From Arthrobacter silviterrae (GTDB taxonomy: Bacteria > Actinomycetota > Actinomycetes > Actinomycetales > Micrococcaceae), in contig NZ_JAAKZI010000022.1 in the NCBI RefSeq assembly GCF_011045165.1, positions 1 to 64,000 on the forward strand: 64,000 nt of DNA, read 5' to 3'. The translations under genes and the position numbers were made by a program. Positions within the stretch are counted from its first letter, which is position 1. The number at the start of each line of letters is the position of its first letter. The notes below the pieces were generated by a model. That model worked only from the letters and a program-made list of their open reading frames with translations. It was not told where the DNA came from and made no database searches. Positions 18,442 to 27,926 of the stretch are shown here, one piece after another.

Positions 18442-19062
18442 ATGGCCAAATTCTTCGACATCCATCCCCACGACCCGCAGTCACGCTCCGTGGCGCAGGT
18501 GGTGGCCCTGCTAAAGTCGGGCGGGCTGATCGCCTATCCAACGGACTCCTGCTACGCGCTGGGTGCCCAGATCGGCAACCGGGACGCCCTGGACCGGATC
18601 CGGTCCATCCGCCGTCTCGACAGCAAGCACCACTTCACCCTGGTGTGCAAGGATTTTGCGCAACTGGGCCAGTTTGTCATGGTGGACAACGACATTTTCC
18701 GCGCCATCAAGGCCGTGACGCCCGGGCCGTACACCTTCATCCTGCCTGCCACCAAGGAGGTGCCGCGCCGGCTGGCCCACCCGAAGAAAAAGACGGTGGG
18801 TGTACGCATTCCGGACAGCCGCCTCATTCACGCCATCCTCGACGAACTGGGCGAGCCGCTCCTCTCCAGCACCCTCCTGCTGCCCGACGAGGAGACGCCG
18901 CTGACACAGGGCTGGGAAATCAAGGAAGCCCTGGACCATGTGGTGGACGCCGTCATTGACTCCGGTGATGTGGGCGCGGAGCCCACCACGGTGGTGGACT
19001 TCTCCAGCGGCTACGCCGAAGTGGTGCGGCACGGCATGGGCGACGCCTCCCGCTTCGAATAG
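18442..19062 (+). CDS. yciO: YciO/Sua5/TsaC-family protein (L-threonylcarbamoyladenylate synthase-like)
   Basis: 206 residues, almost exactly the length of E. coli YciO, and closely similar in pattern (FDIHPHDPQSR at the start, GGLIAYPTDSCYALG, TPGPYTFILPATKEVPRR). The YrdC-like domain binds RNA and nucleotide. Canonical TsaC makes threonylcarbamoyl-AMP for tRNA t6A37, but YciO-type proteins are a divergent branch whose main role is less certain. The ATG at 18442 (MAKFF) fits the family start better than an upstream GTG. Confidence 0.87.
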   Translation: MAKFFDIHPHDPQSRSVAQVVALLKSGGLIAYPTDSCYALGAQIGNRDALDRIRSIRRLDSKHHFTLVCKDFAQLGQFVMVDNDIFRAIKAVTPGPYTFILPATKEVPRRLAHPKKKTVGVRIPDSRLIHAILDELGEPLLSSTLLLPDEETPLTQGWEIKEALDHVVDAVIDSGDVGAEPTTVVDFSSGYAEVVRHGMGDASRFE

Positions 19063-19172
19063 GGAGCCGGCTGACGGGCAATCCGTGGCCAAGTTGCAAT
19101 GCCGCCGTTCTGGCCGGGCGGTGCCGGCAATGCTTGACTGGGAGCTATTCACACAGTTCGGAGGTGAATGGC

Positions 19173-20789
19173 ATGCGCGGAAACCGACACCCGCCGCGGG
19201 CCGGGCGCCTGCTCGCCGGCTTGGCAGCCACTGCCGTGCTGGGGCTGGGCCTGGCCCCCAGTGGGGTGTTGGCCACAGCCGCTCCCGCACAGGCCGTGTC
19301 CCTGTCCGGGAATGACGTTTCCTGGCCGCAGTGCCCCACCTCATTGGGCGGTTATGGCCTGCCCCTTCCACCAGCGTCAGCCCAGTTCGCCGTCATCGGC
19401 CTGAGCCGCGGATTGCCGTTCACCGTCAATCCCTGCCTTTCGTCCCAGGTCGCGTGGGCCAGGGCCAACGGGAAACCGGCACAGGCGTATGCCATGGCCG
19501 CCTTCCCGACGGCGGCACAGCTTTCCACCTATGGAGGCCGCGGCCCATGGGCCGCCACCACGCGGGACGCCCGGCTGTCCAACGCCGGCTATGCCGAGGC
19601 CGTGGCGGCTGCAGCAAGCCTGGCAGCCGCCGGCTTCCGCCCACCCGTGGTCTGGATTGACGTGGAGTCCCGCCCCGCGCAGCCGTGGCCCTCAGCTACC
19701 GCCGCACAGCAACGCGAGAACCGTCTGGTGGTGGAGGGCCTGATGCGCGGGCTGCACGATGCGGGCTTTGCCTACGGCCTGTACTCCTTTGCTTCGGGTT
19801 GGCAGGCAATCACCGGGTCATGGCAGTTGCCGGGCGTGCCCGTCTGGGCCACTGCCGGCCGGCTGGACTACCCCGCCGAGGCACTGGACATGTGCGCCAG
19901 GCCCAGTTTCTCCGGCGGGCATGTGTACCTGGCCCAGTGGTACGACGACGTCCGTGACTATGACATCACCTGCAGCCCCTACGCTTTCGGGCCGCTGGCC
20001 ATTCCGGGTTCCTCCCTGACGACATCCACCGGCGATTTCAATGGGGACTGGAACACCGATGTCCTGGCCCGGGTTGCCGGGACCGGCGCACTGAGCCTTT
20101 ATGCGGGAAACGGCCGGGGAGGCTTTGCCGGCACCTCAGCCATCGGCAATGGCTGGCAGGGCATGGACGCCGTGGACACCGTGGGCGACTTCAACGGGGA
20201 CGGGTACGGCGACGTGGTGGCCAGGGAGGCTGCCTCCGGTGCCTTGTGGCTATACCCGGGCAACGGCCGCGGCGGCTGGCTGCCGCGGGTTCACATTGGC
20301 AACGGCTGGAACATTTTCAATGCGGTGTGGGGGCCGGGTGATTTCAATGGAGACCAAAAAGCGGACATTCTGGCCCGTGAGACTGCCACCGGCGCCCTGT
20401 GGCTGTATCCGGGCAACGGGCATGGGGGTTGGCTGCCGCGCGTCAAGGTGGGCAGCGGCTGGGGCATGTTCAATGCACTTCTCGGCCCCGGGGACTTTAA
20501 TGGTGACGGCACGGCAGACGTCCTGGCCCGGGAAACTGCCACAGGCACCCTGTGGCTGTACCCGGGCAACGGCCACGGAGGCTGGCTGCCGCGCGTCAAA
20601 GTGGGCAGCGGGTGGAACGCCATGACGGCCGTCATGGCGCCGGGCGATTTCAACGGGGACCGGACACCGGACGTGCTCGCACGGGACCCGGCCGGCGCCC
20701 TGTGGCTGTACGCGCGCAACGGGACCGCCTCCTGGTACCCGCGCACCGCCGTCGGCCATGGCTGGAACATCATCAATGCGATCTTCTAG
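19173..20789 (+). CDS. Secreted glycoside-hydrolase-like (DUF1906-type) protein with five FG-GAP/VCBS repeats
   Basis: 538 residues, ATG at 19173 with GGAGG 8 nt upstream. A Sec-type signal peptide ends near an AQA site at about residue 36. The N-terminal domain (about 40-285) starts GNDVSWPQC and contains VVWIDVE, resembling TIM-barrel GH25/DUF1906 proteins. The rest is five 51-residue repeats, each opening with GDFNGD and continuing DVLAR...LWLYPGNG...GWLPR, a calcium-binding FG-GAP-like blade. Repeats 2-4 are nearly identical. Probably an extracellular wall- or polysaccharide-associated protein; enzymatic activity is unproven. Confidence 0.8.
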   Translation: MRGNRHPPRAGRLLAGLAATAVLGLGLAPSGVLATAAPAQAVSLSGNDVSWPQCPTSLGGYGLPLPPASAQFAVIGLSRGLPFTVNPCLSSQVAWARANGKPAQAYAMAAFPTAAQLSTYGGRGPWAATTRDARLSNAGYAEAVAAAASLAAAGFRPPVVWIDVESRPAQPWPSATAAQQRENRLVVEGLMRGLHDAGFAYGLYSFASGWQAITGSWQLPGVPVWATAGRLDYPAEALDMCARPSFSGGHVYLAQWYDDVRDYDITCSPYAFGPLAIPGSSLTTSTGDFNGDWNTDVLARVAGTGALSLYAGNGRGGFAGTSAIGNGWQGMDAVDTVGDFNGDGYGDVVAREAASGALWLYPGNGRGGWLPRVHIGNGWNIFNAVWGPGDFNGDQKADILARETATGALWLYPGNGHGGWLPRVKVGSGWGMFNALLGPGDFNGDGTADVLARETATGTLWLYPGNGHGGWLPRVKVGSGWNAMTAVMAPGDFNGDRTPDVLARDPAGALWLYARNGTASWYPRTAVGHGWNIINAIF

Positions 20790-20799
20790 CACCGCACAC

Positions 20800-21759
20800 C
20801 TACGGCAGCTCGGCGCCGCGCGCGGCCACCCAGAGCCCGTACCACTCGGTGCGGGTCATGGCCGCGGCCACGCGGGCGGCATCGGCACAGGCGGCAATGC
20901 GGACCGGGTCGGTGGTGCCGATGACGGGGGAAATCCGGGCCGGATGCTTCATGAGCCAGCCCAGCACCACGGCCTCGCGGGTTGTCTTGTGCTCTGCGGC
21001 AAGGGATTCCACCAGCGCGGAGGTGGCGGCGTCGTCCGGGCCCCCCGGCGGGCACCCGGTGTACCGGCCCTGCGCCAGCGAGCCATAGGCCTGCAGCTCA
21101 ACGCCGTGCGTGGCCGCATATTCCAGCGTCCCATGCGGGAATCCGGCGTCGAGCCCTTCGCCCCGGTTCACCAGGACGGAGCTTTCCACCCAGGCGCGGT
21201 TGCCCAGGCCCATTTCCAGCTGGTTGGCCACCACGGGCGTCTCCAGTCGGTCCTCCAGGAACGCAATTTGCGCAGCCGACATGTTGGACACGCCCAGCGC
21301 AAGCACCTTGCCCTCGGCCATGAGCTGCGCCACGGTTGTGGCCAGCTCCCGCACATCCATGAGCGGGTCGGGGCGGTGCAGCAGCAGGATGTCGACATGG
21401 TCGGTGCGCAGCCGCTGCAGGCTTTCGCCCACGCGGGCCAGGATGTTTTCAGCGCTGAAGTCGTAGCGGCCGGGCAGCCCGTTGCCGCCGTGCCGGATGC
21501 CACATTTGGTCTGCAGCAGAATTTTCTCCCTCAGCCCGGGAGTTGCGGCCAGGACCTCGCCGAAAACAGCCTCCGATTTGCCGCTGCGGTAGATGTCGGC
21601 GTGATCAAAGAGTGCCACGCCTGCCTGGCGCGCCGCCTCGATGGCAGCCGCGGCCTGGTCCACCTGGGCCGTGCCGTAGTCGCTGCCGCTCCACTCGCCG
21701 CCCAGGCCCATGCAGCCATAGATGAGACGCTGGGGCACTTGCTGTTGATCGTGGTTCAT
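20800..21759 (-). CDS. Aldo/keto reductase (YdhF-like)
   Basis: 319-residue NADPH-dependent TIM-barrel oxidoreductase. The catalytic tetrad is visible: Asp and Tyr in FDHADIY, Lys in LLQTKCG and His in LLLHRPDP. The cofactor-binding C-terminal segment ISPVIGTTDPVRI is present. The natural substrate is unknown. The stop lies 10 bp from the convergent FG-GAP gene. Confidence 0.9.
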   Translation of the reverse strand: MNHDQQQVPQRLIYGCMGLGGEWSGSDYGTAQVDQAAAAIEAARQAGVALFDHADIYRSGKSEAVFGEVLAATPGLREKILLQTKCGIRHGGNGLPGRYDFSAENILARVGESLQRLRTDHVDILLLHRPDPLMDVRELATTVAQLMAEGKVLALGVSNMSAAQIAFLEDRLETPVVANQLEMGLGNRAWVESSVLVNRGEGLDAGFPHGTLEYAATHGVELQAYGSLAQGRYTGCPPGGPDDAATSALVESLAAEHKTTREAVVLGWLMKHPARISPVIGTTDPVRIAACADAARVAAAMTRTEWYGLWVAARGAELP

Positions 21760-21923
21760 GGCTCTACTTTGCCATCCTTGGCGCGCTTTGCCCTAGACGC
21801 CACGGGCCGGTTTGACTAGCGTTGTGCCAAAGCCGGGCAACGCTGCCGGCGCGAGCAACAGGGCCTGTCCGCACGGGCCTGAACCTGCCGCAATTTCATG
21901 CAAGGACACACAAGGAGCTGCAC

Positions 21924-22484
21924 ATGGTTGTCAAGAGGACCTCACACACCGGATACACCGTCCCGGGCCTTTCCCTGCAGGACGGGCACAAGGTGGCCGA
22001 GGTTTTGCAGCCCCGGCTGCACGCCCTCAATGACCTTGCCCTGACGCTCAAGCACGCCCACTGGAACGTGGTGGGCCGGGACTTCATTGCCGTGCACGAA
22101 ATGCTTGACCCGCAGGTGGATCAGGTGCGCGGCATAATTGACGAAACTGCCGAGCGCATGGCCACCCTGGGCATGTCCCCCAACGGGCTGCCCGGCGCCC
22201 TGGTGGCCGCGCGCACCTGGGACGATTACGCCATCGGCCGGGCCGGCACCGCCGCCCACCTGGCCGCCCTGGACGTGGTCTACACGGGCTTCCTGAAGAG
22301 CCACCGAAAGGCCCTGGCGGAGATTGGCGCCCTGGACCCGATCACGGAGGACATGATCATCAACCAGTGCGCCAAGCTGGAGCTTTTCCAGTGGTTCATG
22401 CGCGCCCACCTGGAGGACGACGACGGCGAGCTCCTGAACGCGGGTGCCAAAACGGAGCGTTCGGCCGCCAACAAGGCAAAGTAG
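21924..22484 (+). CDS. dps: Dps-family DNA-binding ferritin-like protein
   Basis: Twelve-subunit mini-ferritin that oxidises and stores iron and protects DNA during starvation or peroxide stress. 186 residues; the ATG at 21924 has AAGGAG 6 nt upstream. The inter-subunit ferroxidase ligands are all in place with canonical spacing: H46, H58, D62, D73 and E77. A short basic C-terminal tail (KTERSAANKAK) could aid DNA binding. Confidence 0.95.
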   Translation: MVVKRTSHTGYTVPGLSLQDGHKVAEVLQPRLHALNDLALTLKHAHWNVVGRDFIAVHEMLDPQVDQVRGIIDETAERMATLGMSPNGLPGALVAARTWDDYAIGRAGTAAHLAALDVVYTGFLKSHRKALAEIGALDPITEDMIINQCAKLELFQWFMRAHLEDDDGELLNAGAKTERSAANKAK

Positions 22485-22491
22485 CCGGACT

Positions 22492-23337
22492 GTGGGTGTC
22501 CCGGTGCCCGACGTCGGCGCTCCCCCCGCCGGTTACCCACGGTGTGCCATAGTGACCGGTGCCGACAGCGGCATCGGCAAGGCCACGGCCCTGGCCTTGG
22601 CGCGGGACGGCTTCAACGTCGGCTTCACCTGGCACGACGACGAAGCGGGCGCCGCCGACACCTCCTTGCGCATTGGGCAGCTGGGACGCCGCAGCACCTC
22701 CGTGTGGCTGGACACCACCGAGCTTGACACGTGCGCGCCCGCCGTCAGCAGGCTGGCCGGGACACTCGGCGGCCTTGGCGTGTTCGTGAACAACGTGGGG
22801 GTGGGGCTGAACAGTTCCGTGCTGGACACCTCCCCGGCCGACTGGCAGCGAGTCCTGGACACCAACCTCAACGGCGCCTTCAGGTGCCTGCAGCAGGCGG
22901 CGCGCCTGCTGGTCGACGGCGGCACAGGCGGCAGGCTCATCGCGGTCACCAGCGTCCACGCCCACCAGCCCCGGTTTGGCTTCGGTGCGTATTGTGCCTC
23001 AAAGCACGGCCTCGAGGGGCTGGCGGTGGAACTGGCCCAGCATGGCATCACGGCCAATTCCGTGGCGCCCGGGGAGATTGCAACACATTTGCCCCCATCG
23101 GAGCTCCGGCATGCACACGACATCCCCCGGCCCGGCATTCCGCTGGGCCATGCCGGCACGGCGGAGGAGGTGGCCGACGTAGTCGCGTTCCTGGCCTCCC
23201 CCGCGTCCGGCTACGTCACGGGCGCCTCCTGGGAGGTCGACGGCGGCATGGCCCGGATGGGAGCGCAGGCCAGCTCCCACCTGCCGGACAACTCATGGCG
23301 CTCGGCCACCCACCATGGCACCAGCCGGGCAGGCTGA
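22492..23337 (+). CDS. SDR family oxidoreductase
   Basis: Short-chain dehydrogenase/reductase, about 281 residues. The Rossmann motif TGADSGIG, the NNVG segment, the catalytic Ser in AVTSVHAH and YCASK are visible. The C terminus YVTGASWEVDGGM is typical of the classical family. The start is uncertain: the frame is open back into dps (GTG at 22444), and I took the first GTG after the dps stop; GTG 22504 is also possible. Substrate unknown. Confidence 0.85.
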   Translation: MGVPVPDVGAPPAGYPRCAIVTGADSGIGKATALALARDGFNVGFTWHDDEAGAADTSLRIGQLGRRSTSVWLDTTELDTCAPAVSRLAGTLGGLGVFVNNVGVGLNSSVLDTSPADWQRVLDTNLNGAFRCLQQAARLLVDGGTGGRLIAVTSVHAHQPRFGFGAYCASKHGLEGLAVELAQHGITANSVAPGEIATHLPPSELRHAHDIPRPGIPLGHAGTAEEVADVVAFLASPASGYVTGASWEVDGGMARMGAQASSHLPDNSWRSATHHGTSRAG

Positions 23338-23350
23338 TCCCGCCGGCACG

Positions 23351-25963
23351 CTACATCCTGCCCTTCACCTTTGCCGTGGGCCGCGCCGTCCACGGGTCCT
23401 CGGGCCACGGATGCCTGGGGTAGCGTCCGCGCATTTCGGCGCGGACCTGGGCATAGGGTCCGGACCAGAAGGAGGCCAGGTCGGCCGTCACCGCGAGGGG
23501 GCGGCCGGCCGGAGAGAGCAGGTGGAACAGCACGGGCACCCGCCCGGACACCAGGCGCGGCGTCTCCGCCCAGCCGAAGCATTCCTGCAGCTTCACGGCC
23601 ACGACAGGCGTTGCGTCGGCGTCCGCAACGTCCGGATAGTCGATCGTCACCCGGGACCCGCTGGGAACTTCCAGCCGCTCGGGTGCCAGCTCGCCCAGGC
23701 GGGCTGCTTCGGGCCAGGGCAGCAGCCGCCGCAGCGGATCAGCCAACCGGATGGAAGCTGCGGGCGTCCCCCCGGCGATCCGCTCCAGTTCGGGGGCCAG
23801 CCAGTCTTCAAGCCGGTCCAGGAGCGCCACGTCGTCCATCGCGGGCCACGGCTCCCCCAGGATGCGGTGGAGCAGGCCCAGCCGGCGCCGCAGCGCATCT
23901 GCCGGGCCGGACCAGTCCAGCAATGCCAGCCCGTCCGTCTGCAGGGCCGTGGCAACGGCAGCCCGCCCCTGTGCGCGGGAGGGCTTGAGCGGGGTCGAGG
24001 ACAGGAGAATGGCGCCAAGGCGCCGCTCCCGGCGGGCTGTGACCACGCCTTTGGAAAACTGCGCCTCCACGGATTCCACGAACAGCGCCCGTGCCGCGTC
24101 CAGCGCGGCAGCCTCTTCCAACGGAGCCGCGGCCCGGATCACGGCGCCGGTGCCGGCAGCGTCCCGCCCCTGGGCGCGGGACACCTCAGCCACCGCCAGC
24201 CAGGTGTGTCCGGCCAGCGCACTCCCGGCCGGCAGGCCCGCCCGGGTGCCCGACGCCAGCAGATACTGGTTTCCCGGTCCCGGTACCTGCCGGGCCACCC
24301 GGTCCGGAAATGCCAAGGCCACCACGTAGGCCACTGACTCCCCCTCAGCCACCGGGAGCGTTGGGGCCGGCCGCGCAGCACCGTCCGCCTTCCGTGCGAT
24401 CCCCTCAAGCCGCCGCACATCGTCGCCCCAGCGGGCGCCACCCGGGTGGTGCCCGGCCCGGAGTTCACGCAGCAATGACGTCAGGTCAGCCCCGGGCGCG
24501 CGAAGGTCCCCTGCCACGAGTGCCACGGCCTCGGCCACCCTTTTGACGCCGACGGCAGCGGCCCCGTCCAGCAGGGCCCGGGCCAAGCGGGGGTCGGCGG
24601 GTATGCGGGCAAGTGTCTTGCCCAGTGGCGTGGCCAGGGCGTCCACGGCATCGCCGGCGGATGCCACGGCACCCAGCCCGCGCAGCACGGCGGCTGCGTC
24701 GGCCATGGCTGCGGCGGGCGGCGGGTCGGGAAGGGCCAGGCCGCGGCCGGAGGGCGCGCCCCAGCACGCCAGGATGAGGGCTGCCTGGGTCAGGTCGGCC
24801 ACCGCCATTTCCGGTGTCTGGTGGGCCGGTGCTGCACCGAAAGCCCGTTCGTCGTAGCAGCGAACCACTGTTCCGGGACCCTGGCGCGCTGCGCGCCCTG
24901 CCCGCTGCCGGGCGGACGCCTGCGAACAGGACACCGTCACCAGCCCCGACATGCCCCTGGCAGCATCGCGGCGGGGCTCCCGGGACAGGCCGGAGTCAGT
25001 GACCAGGCTCACGCCCGGCACTGTCAGGGACGACTCCGCAAGGGAGGTGGAGACAATGATCCTCGGCGGCCCGCCGGGTTCCCGTCCGGAAATGGCCCGG
25101 TCCTGGGCCGCCGGGGGGACCTGCCCGTGCAGCTCAAGGACCTCCGTCCTGCGGTTGCCGCCCACCGTGAGCGCGCGCAGGCTCCCCGCAATGTGGGCCA
25201 CTTCCCAGGCACCGGGGGCAAATACCAGGGCGTCCACGCCGTCGTCGCGGGCAAGCGCTGCGGAGTGGGCGGCAGCGGCGGTGCGGGCCACATGGTCCAG
25301 AAAGGACCGTGCCACCCCGCGCCCGTCCAGCCGGGGTTGCGGGGCGGGGGCCCACGTGACCTCCAGGGGGAACAGCGCAGACGGGCAGTCGACCACGGGG
25401 GCCGGCACGCCGCCGTCGTCCGTCAGGAGCGCGGCAAACCGCGGTGCGTCCAGGGTGGCGGACATGGCCACCAGCGTCAGCTCGCTGCGCAGCTGGCGGA
25501 CCTCGGCGAGCATGCCCACCAGGAGGTCGGTTTCCAGGCCGCGCTCGTGCACCTCGTCCAGCACGACGGCGGCCGTGCCGTCCAGCCCCGGATCGTCCAG
25601 GAGGCGGCGCAGGAGGATGCCCGGGGTGACAAACTCGACCACGGTGCCGGGGCCCGTGTGGCTCTCGCCGCGCACGGTGTACCCCACCCTGCCGCCGAGG
25701 GGGCTGCCGTCGAGGGCCGCCAACCGCCGCGCCGCCGCCCTGGCGGCCACGCGGCGCGGCTGGGTGACAACGATGCGCCGGCCCGGCCCCGCATCCAGCA
25801 GCGTGGCCAGCAGCGGCGGCACCAGCGTGGTCTTGCCTGTCCCCGGGGGCGCCTGGACCACGGCCGCCCCGGTGGCGTGCGGGCCCGTGAGGCTGCGGGT
25901 GAGTGCGGGCAGGGACGTGGCGAAGGCCAGCCCGGCACCGATTGCGTCAAGGTCGAAGGGCAA
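23351..25963 (-). CDS. hrpB: ATP-dependent helicase HrpB
   Basis: 870-residue DEAH-box RNA helicase of the HrpB type. The start is a TTG at 25961-25963, the first usable codon of the frame. Walker A is PPGTGKT (39-45) and the motif II box is DEVH (136-139). The helicase C, HA2-like and HrpB-specific C-terminal regions follow, in the usual 820-880 residue length. Its cellular role is poorly defined in actinobacteria. Monocistronic. Confidence 0.93.
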   Translation of the reverse strand: MPFDLDAIGAGLAFATSLPALTRSLTGPHATGAAVVQAPPGTGKTTLVPPLLATLLDAGPGRRIVVTQPRRVAARAAARRLAALDGSPLGGRVGYTVRGESHTGPGTVVEFVTPGILLRRLLDDPGLDGTAAVVLDEVHERGLETDLLVGMLAEVRQLRSELTLVAMSATLDAPRFAALLTDDGGVPAPVVDCPSALFPLEVTWAPAPQPRLDGRGVARSFLDHVARTAAAAHSAALARDDGVDALVFAPGAWEVAHIAGSLRALTVGGNRRTEVLELHGQVPPAAQDRAISGREPGGPPRIIVSTSLAESSLTVPGVSLVTDSGLSREPRRDAARGMSGLVTVSCSQASARQRAGRAARQGPGTVVRCYDERAFGAAPAHQTPEMAVADLTQAALILACWGAPSGRGLALPDPPPAAAMADAAAVLRGLGAVASAGDAVDALATPLGKTLARIPADPRLARALLDGAAAVGVKRVAEAVALVAGDLRAPGADLTSLLRELRAGHHPGGARWGDDVRRLEGIARKADGAARPAPTLPVAEGESVAYVVALAFPDRVARQVPGPGNQYLLASGTRAGLPAGSALAGHTWLAVAEVSRAQGRDAAGTGAVIRAAAPLEEAAALDAARALFVESVEAQFSKGVVTARRERRLGAILLSSTPLKPSRAQGRAAVATALQTDGLALLDWSGPADALRRRLGLLHRILGEPWPAMDDVALLDRLEDWLAPELERIAGGTPAASIRLADPLRRLLPWPEAARLGELAPERLEVPSGSRVTIDYPDVADADATPVVAVKLQECFGWAETPRLVSGRVPVLFHLLSPAGRPLAVTADLASFWSGPYAQVRAEMRGRYPRHPWPEDPWTARPTAKVKGRM

Positions 25964-26048
25964 TGGGGTTCAACCGGACTGCTGGCCGGCGGCAAAGTGC
26001 TGGAATTTCACCACTATGGAGTACATGCCACCAGCTTAGGTGACGCGG

Positions 26049-26717
26049 CTACCAGCCCCGCTCGCGCCACTGGGGAAGGGCGGGCCGCTCCGCTCCCAGC
26101 GTGGTGGGATCGCCGTGGCCGGGCAGCACCACCGCGGCGTCGCCATAGCGGCCAAAGAGCCGCTGCTCCACGTCGTCCAGCAGGGAGGTGAAACGCTGCG
26201 GGTCCTGCTCGGTGTTGCCCACGCCGCCGGGAAAAAGCGAGTCGCCGCTGAAAATCAACGTGCTGCCGGCGTCGTGCAGGACGTAGGCGATGGAGCCCGG
26301 GGTGTGGCCGCGCAGGTGCACGGTGTCCAGCTCGATCCCGTCCACGGCGAGGACGCCGCCGTCGTGCAGTGGGCGGTCCGTGGTCACGCCGCATTCGGCG
26401 GCAATGCCTGCGGCGTCATCGGCGCCGGCGGCGGTGGGCGCCCCGGTCTCTGACGCAATTTCCGCCAGCGCCCGCACGTGGTCCCAGTGGCGGTGCGTGG
26501 TGGCAATCAGCTTCACGGCCGGAACTGCCCGTGCATCCGCCGCCGCGTCTCGGAGGAGCGCGCGGATGGCGGGGGCGTCGTCGGCCGCGTCGATGAGGAT
26601 CTGGGCTCCCGTCACCTTGGCCGTGACCAGGTAGACGTTGTTGCCCATGCTGGAGACGATGGTGCGCCGCACCGTAAAGGACGGGAGGTCGTGAATGAGG
26701 GATGAGTGATCGGTCAT
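26049..26717 (-). CDS. MBL-fold metallo-hydrolase (glyoxalase II-like)
   Basis: 222 residues with the binuclear metal motif THRHWDH near residue 94, then GHTPGS, SGDSLF and PGHGD, typical of glyoxalase II-like hydrolases. The ATG overlaps the stop of the LacI-type regulator (ATGA), so the two are translationally coupled. That suggests, but does not prove, a link with the sugar locus controlled by that regulator. Substrate unknown. Confidence 0.88.
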   Translation of the reverse strand: MTDHSSLIHDLPSFTVRRTIVSSMGNNVYLVTAKVTGAQILIDAADDAPAIRALLRDAAADARAVPAVKLIATTHRHWDHVRALAEIASETGAPTAAGADDAAGIAAECGVTTDRPLHDGGVLAVDGIELDTVHLRGHTPGSIAYVLHDAGSTLIFSGDSLFPGGVGNTEQDPQRFTSLLDDVEQRLFGRYGDAAVVLPGHGDPTTLGAERPALPQWRERGW

Positions 26718-27793
26718 GCCCCCACCCTAGCGTGGCTGCCGGGCCGCGTCCCCACCGCGCCCGGCGCCGCGGAGGAATCTCGGACCACCAGTTCCGTCGC
26801 CAGCTCCACGTGGGCCGAATCAAGCGCCTCCCCCCGGGAGAGCTTCATGACGGAGCGCAGGGCGGCCCGGCCCATGTCCCGCAGCGGCTGGGCCACTGAG
26901 GTGAGCCGGGGCAGGGTCTGTTCGCACAGCGGGGTTCCGTCAAATCCCACCAGGCTCAGGTCCCCCGGCACGGACAGCCCCTGGCGGCGGGCCTCGTCCA
27001 AGACGCCGAGGGCGATGACGTCATTTCCGGCAAAGATGGCCGTGGGGCGTTCGGCGAGGGCCAGCAGCGTGCGGGTGCCGGCCACGCCAAAGTCCTGCCG
27101 GAAAGTGCCCGTGAGCACGTACTCGGGGCGCGAGGCAATGCCGTGCCCCATGAGGGCGGCAAGGTAGCCGTGCAGCCGGGCCACGCTGCATTCGGCGGCG
27201 TCCGGGCCTCCCAGGAAGGCGATCCGGCTGTGCCCCAGGCCCAGCAGGTGCTCCGCCGCGGCCTTTCCGCCGGCAAAGTTCGTGGCGCCCACGCTGACAA
27301 TGCCGGCCCGCGGCGGGTTGAGCGGGTCGATCACCACCACGGGGATGTTCCGGCGCTGGAAGGACTCCAGCTGCCGGGCCGTGACCTGCGAAGTGACCAG
27401 GATCAGGCCCATCCGGCCCGCCTCCACCATGCGCTGCGCCCATTCCTCATGGTTGGCCCGGTGCAGCTTGGCAGGCGTCACATTGCTGACCACCACTTCC
27501 ACGTCGCTGTCTGCGGCGCAGGCCAGCAGGCCCGCCAGGACCTCGATCGAGTAGTGGCTGCCCAGCCCGTCGATGACCAGGTCCACCATGGCCGGCCCCG
27601 CCGAGCGGGCCCGCCGCTGGACTGGTGATTCATAGCCCAGCTGGTCCAGGGCCGCCTGGACCCGCGCACGGGTTGCCGCCGCAACGTCATCCCTGCCGTT
27701 GATGACCTTGGAAACTGTGGGGGCCGAAACTCCGGCCAAGGCCGCCACTGTGGCCAGCACCGGCTTGGACCGCTGTTCACCTTTGCTCAACAC
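26714..27793 (-). CDS. LacI family transcriptional regulator
   Basis: 359 residues. The N-terminal helix-turn-helix (ATVAALAGVSAPTVSKVIN, about residues 14-32) is followed by a periplasmic-binding-protein-like effector domain. It is divergent from the sugar ABC importer operon, and the spacer holds two copies of a LacI-type operator, so it most likely represses that operon and itself. The effector is probably the imported sugar or a derivative. Confidence 0.93.
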   Translation of the reverse strand: MLSKGEQRSKPVLATVAALAGVSAPTVSKVINGRDDVAAATRARVQAALDQLGYESPVQRRARSAGPAMVDLVIDGLGSHYSIEVLAGLLACAADSDVEVVVSNVTPAKLHRANHEEWAQRMVEAGRMGLILVTSQVTARQLESFQRRNIPVVVIDPLNPPRAGIVSVGATNFAGGKAAAEHLLGLGHSRIAFLGGPDAAECSVARLHGYLAALMGHGIASRPEYVLTGTFRQDFGVAGTRTLLALAERPTAIFAGNDVIALGVLDEARRQGLSVPGDLSLVGFDGTPLCEQTLPRLTSVAQPLRDMGRAALRSVMKLSRGEALDSAHVELATELVVRDSSAAPGAVGTRPGSHARVGA

Positions 27794-27806
27794 AACTCCC
27801 GGTTTT

Positions 27807-27818
27807 CGAAATGTTTCT
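27807..27818. promoter_or_regulatory. LacI-type operator copy 1 (near lacI-type gene start)
   Basis: CGAAATGTTTCT, one mismatch from the palindrome arms CGAAA-TG-TTTCG. It lies 13 bp upstream of the regulator's start codon, suited to autorepression. Confidence 0.65.
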
Positions 27819-27873
27819 ATTCCTGAATTCTGCTGTCATCACCATGTTGGCGTCAAGTCCGCTAAAAATGTCC

Positions 27874-27903
27874 TTGACATGTGACGCGGAACACGGCTAG
27901 CTT
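27874..27903 (+). promoter_or_regulatory. Predicted sigma-70-type promoter of the sugar importer operon
   Basis: A consensus -35 TTGACA at 27874-27879 and a -10 TAGCTT at 27898-27903 with an 18-bp spacer. The second operator copy lies just downstream, where a bound repressor would block elongation or clearance. Confidence 0.6.
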
Positions 27904-27926
27904 TTTCCCAATCGCAGACTTAGTTG

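Noticed and set aside
24821-26191. Long plus-strand frame opposite hrpB
   Set aside because: Gly/Arg/His-rich composition typical of a GC-rich antisense shadow; hrpB motifs on the minus strand are unambiguous.
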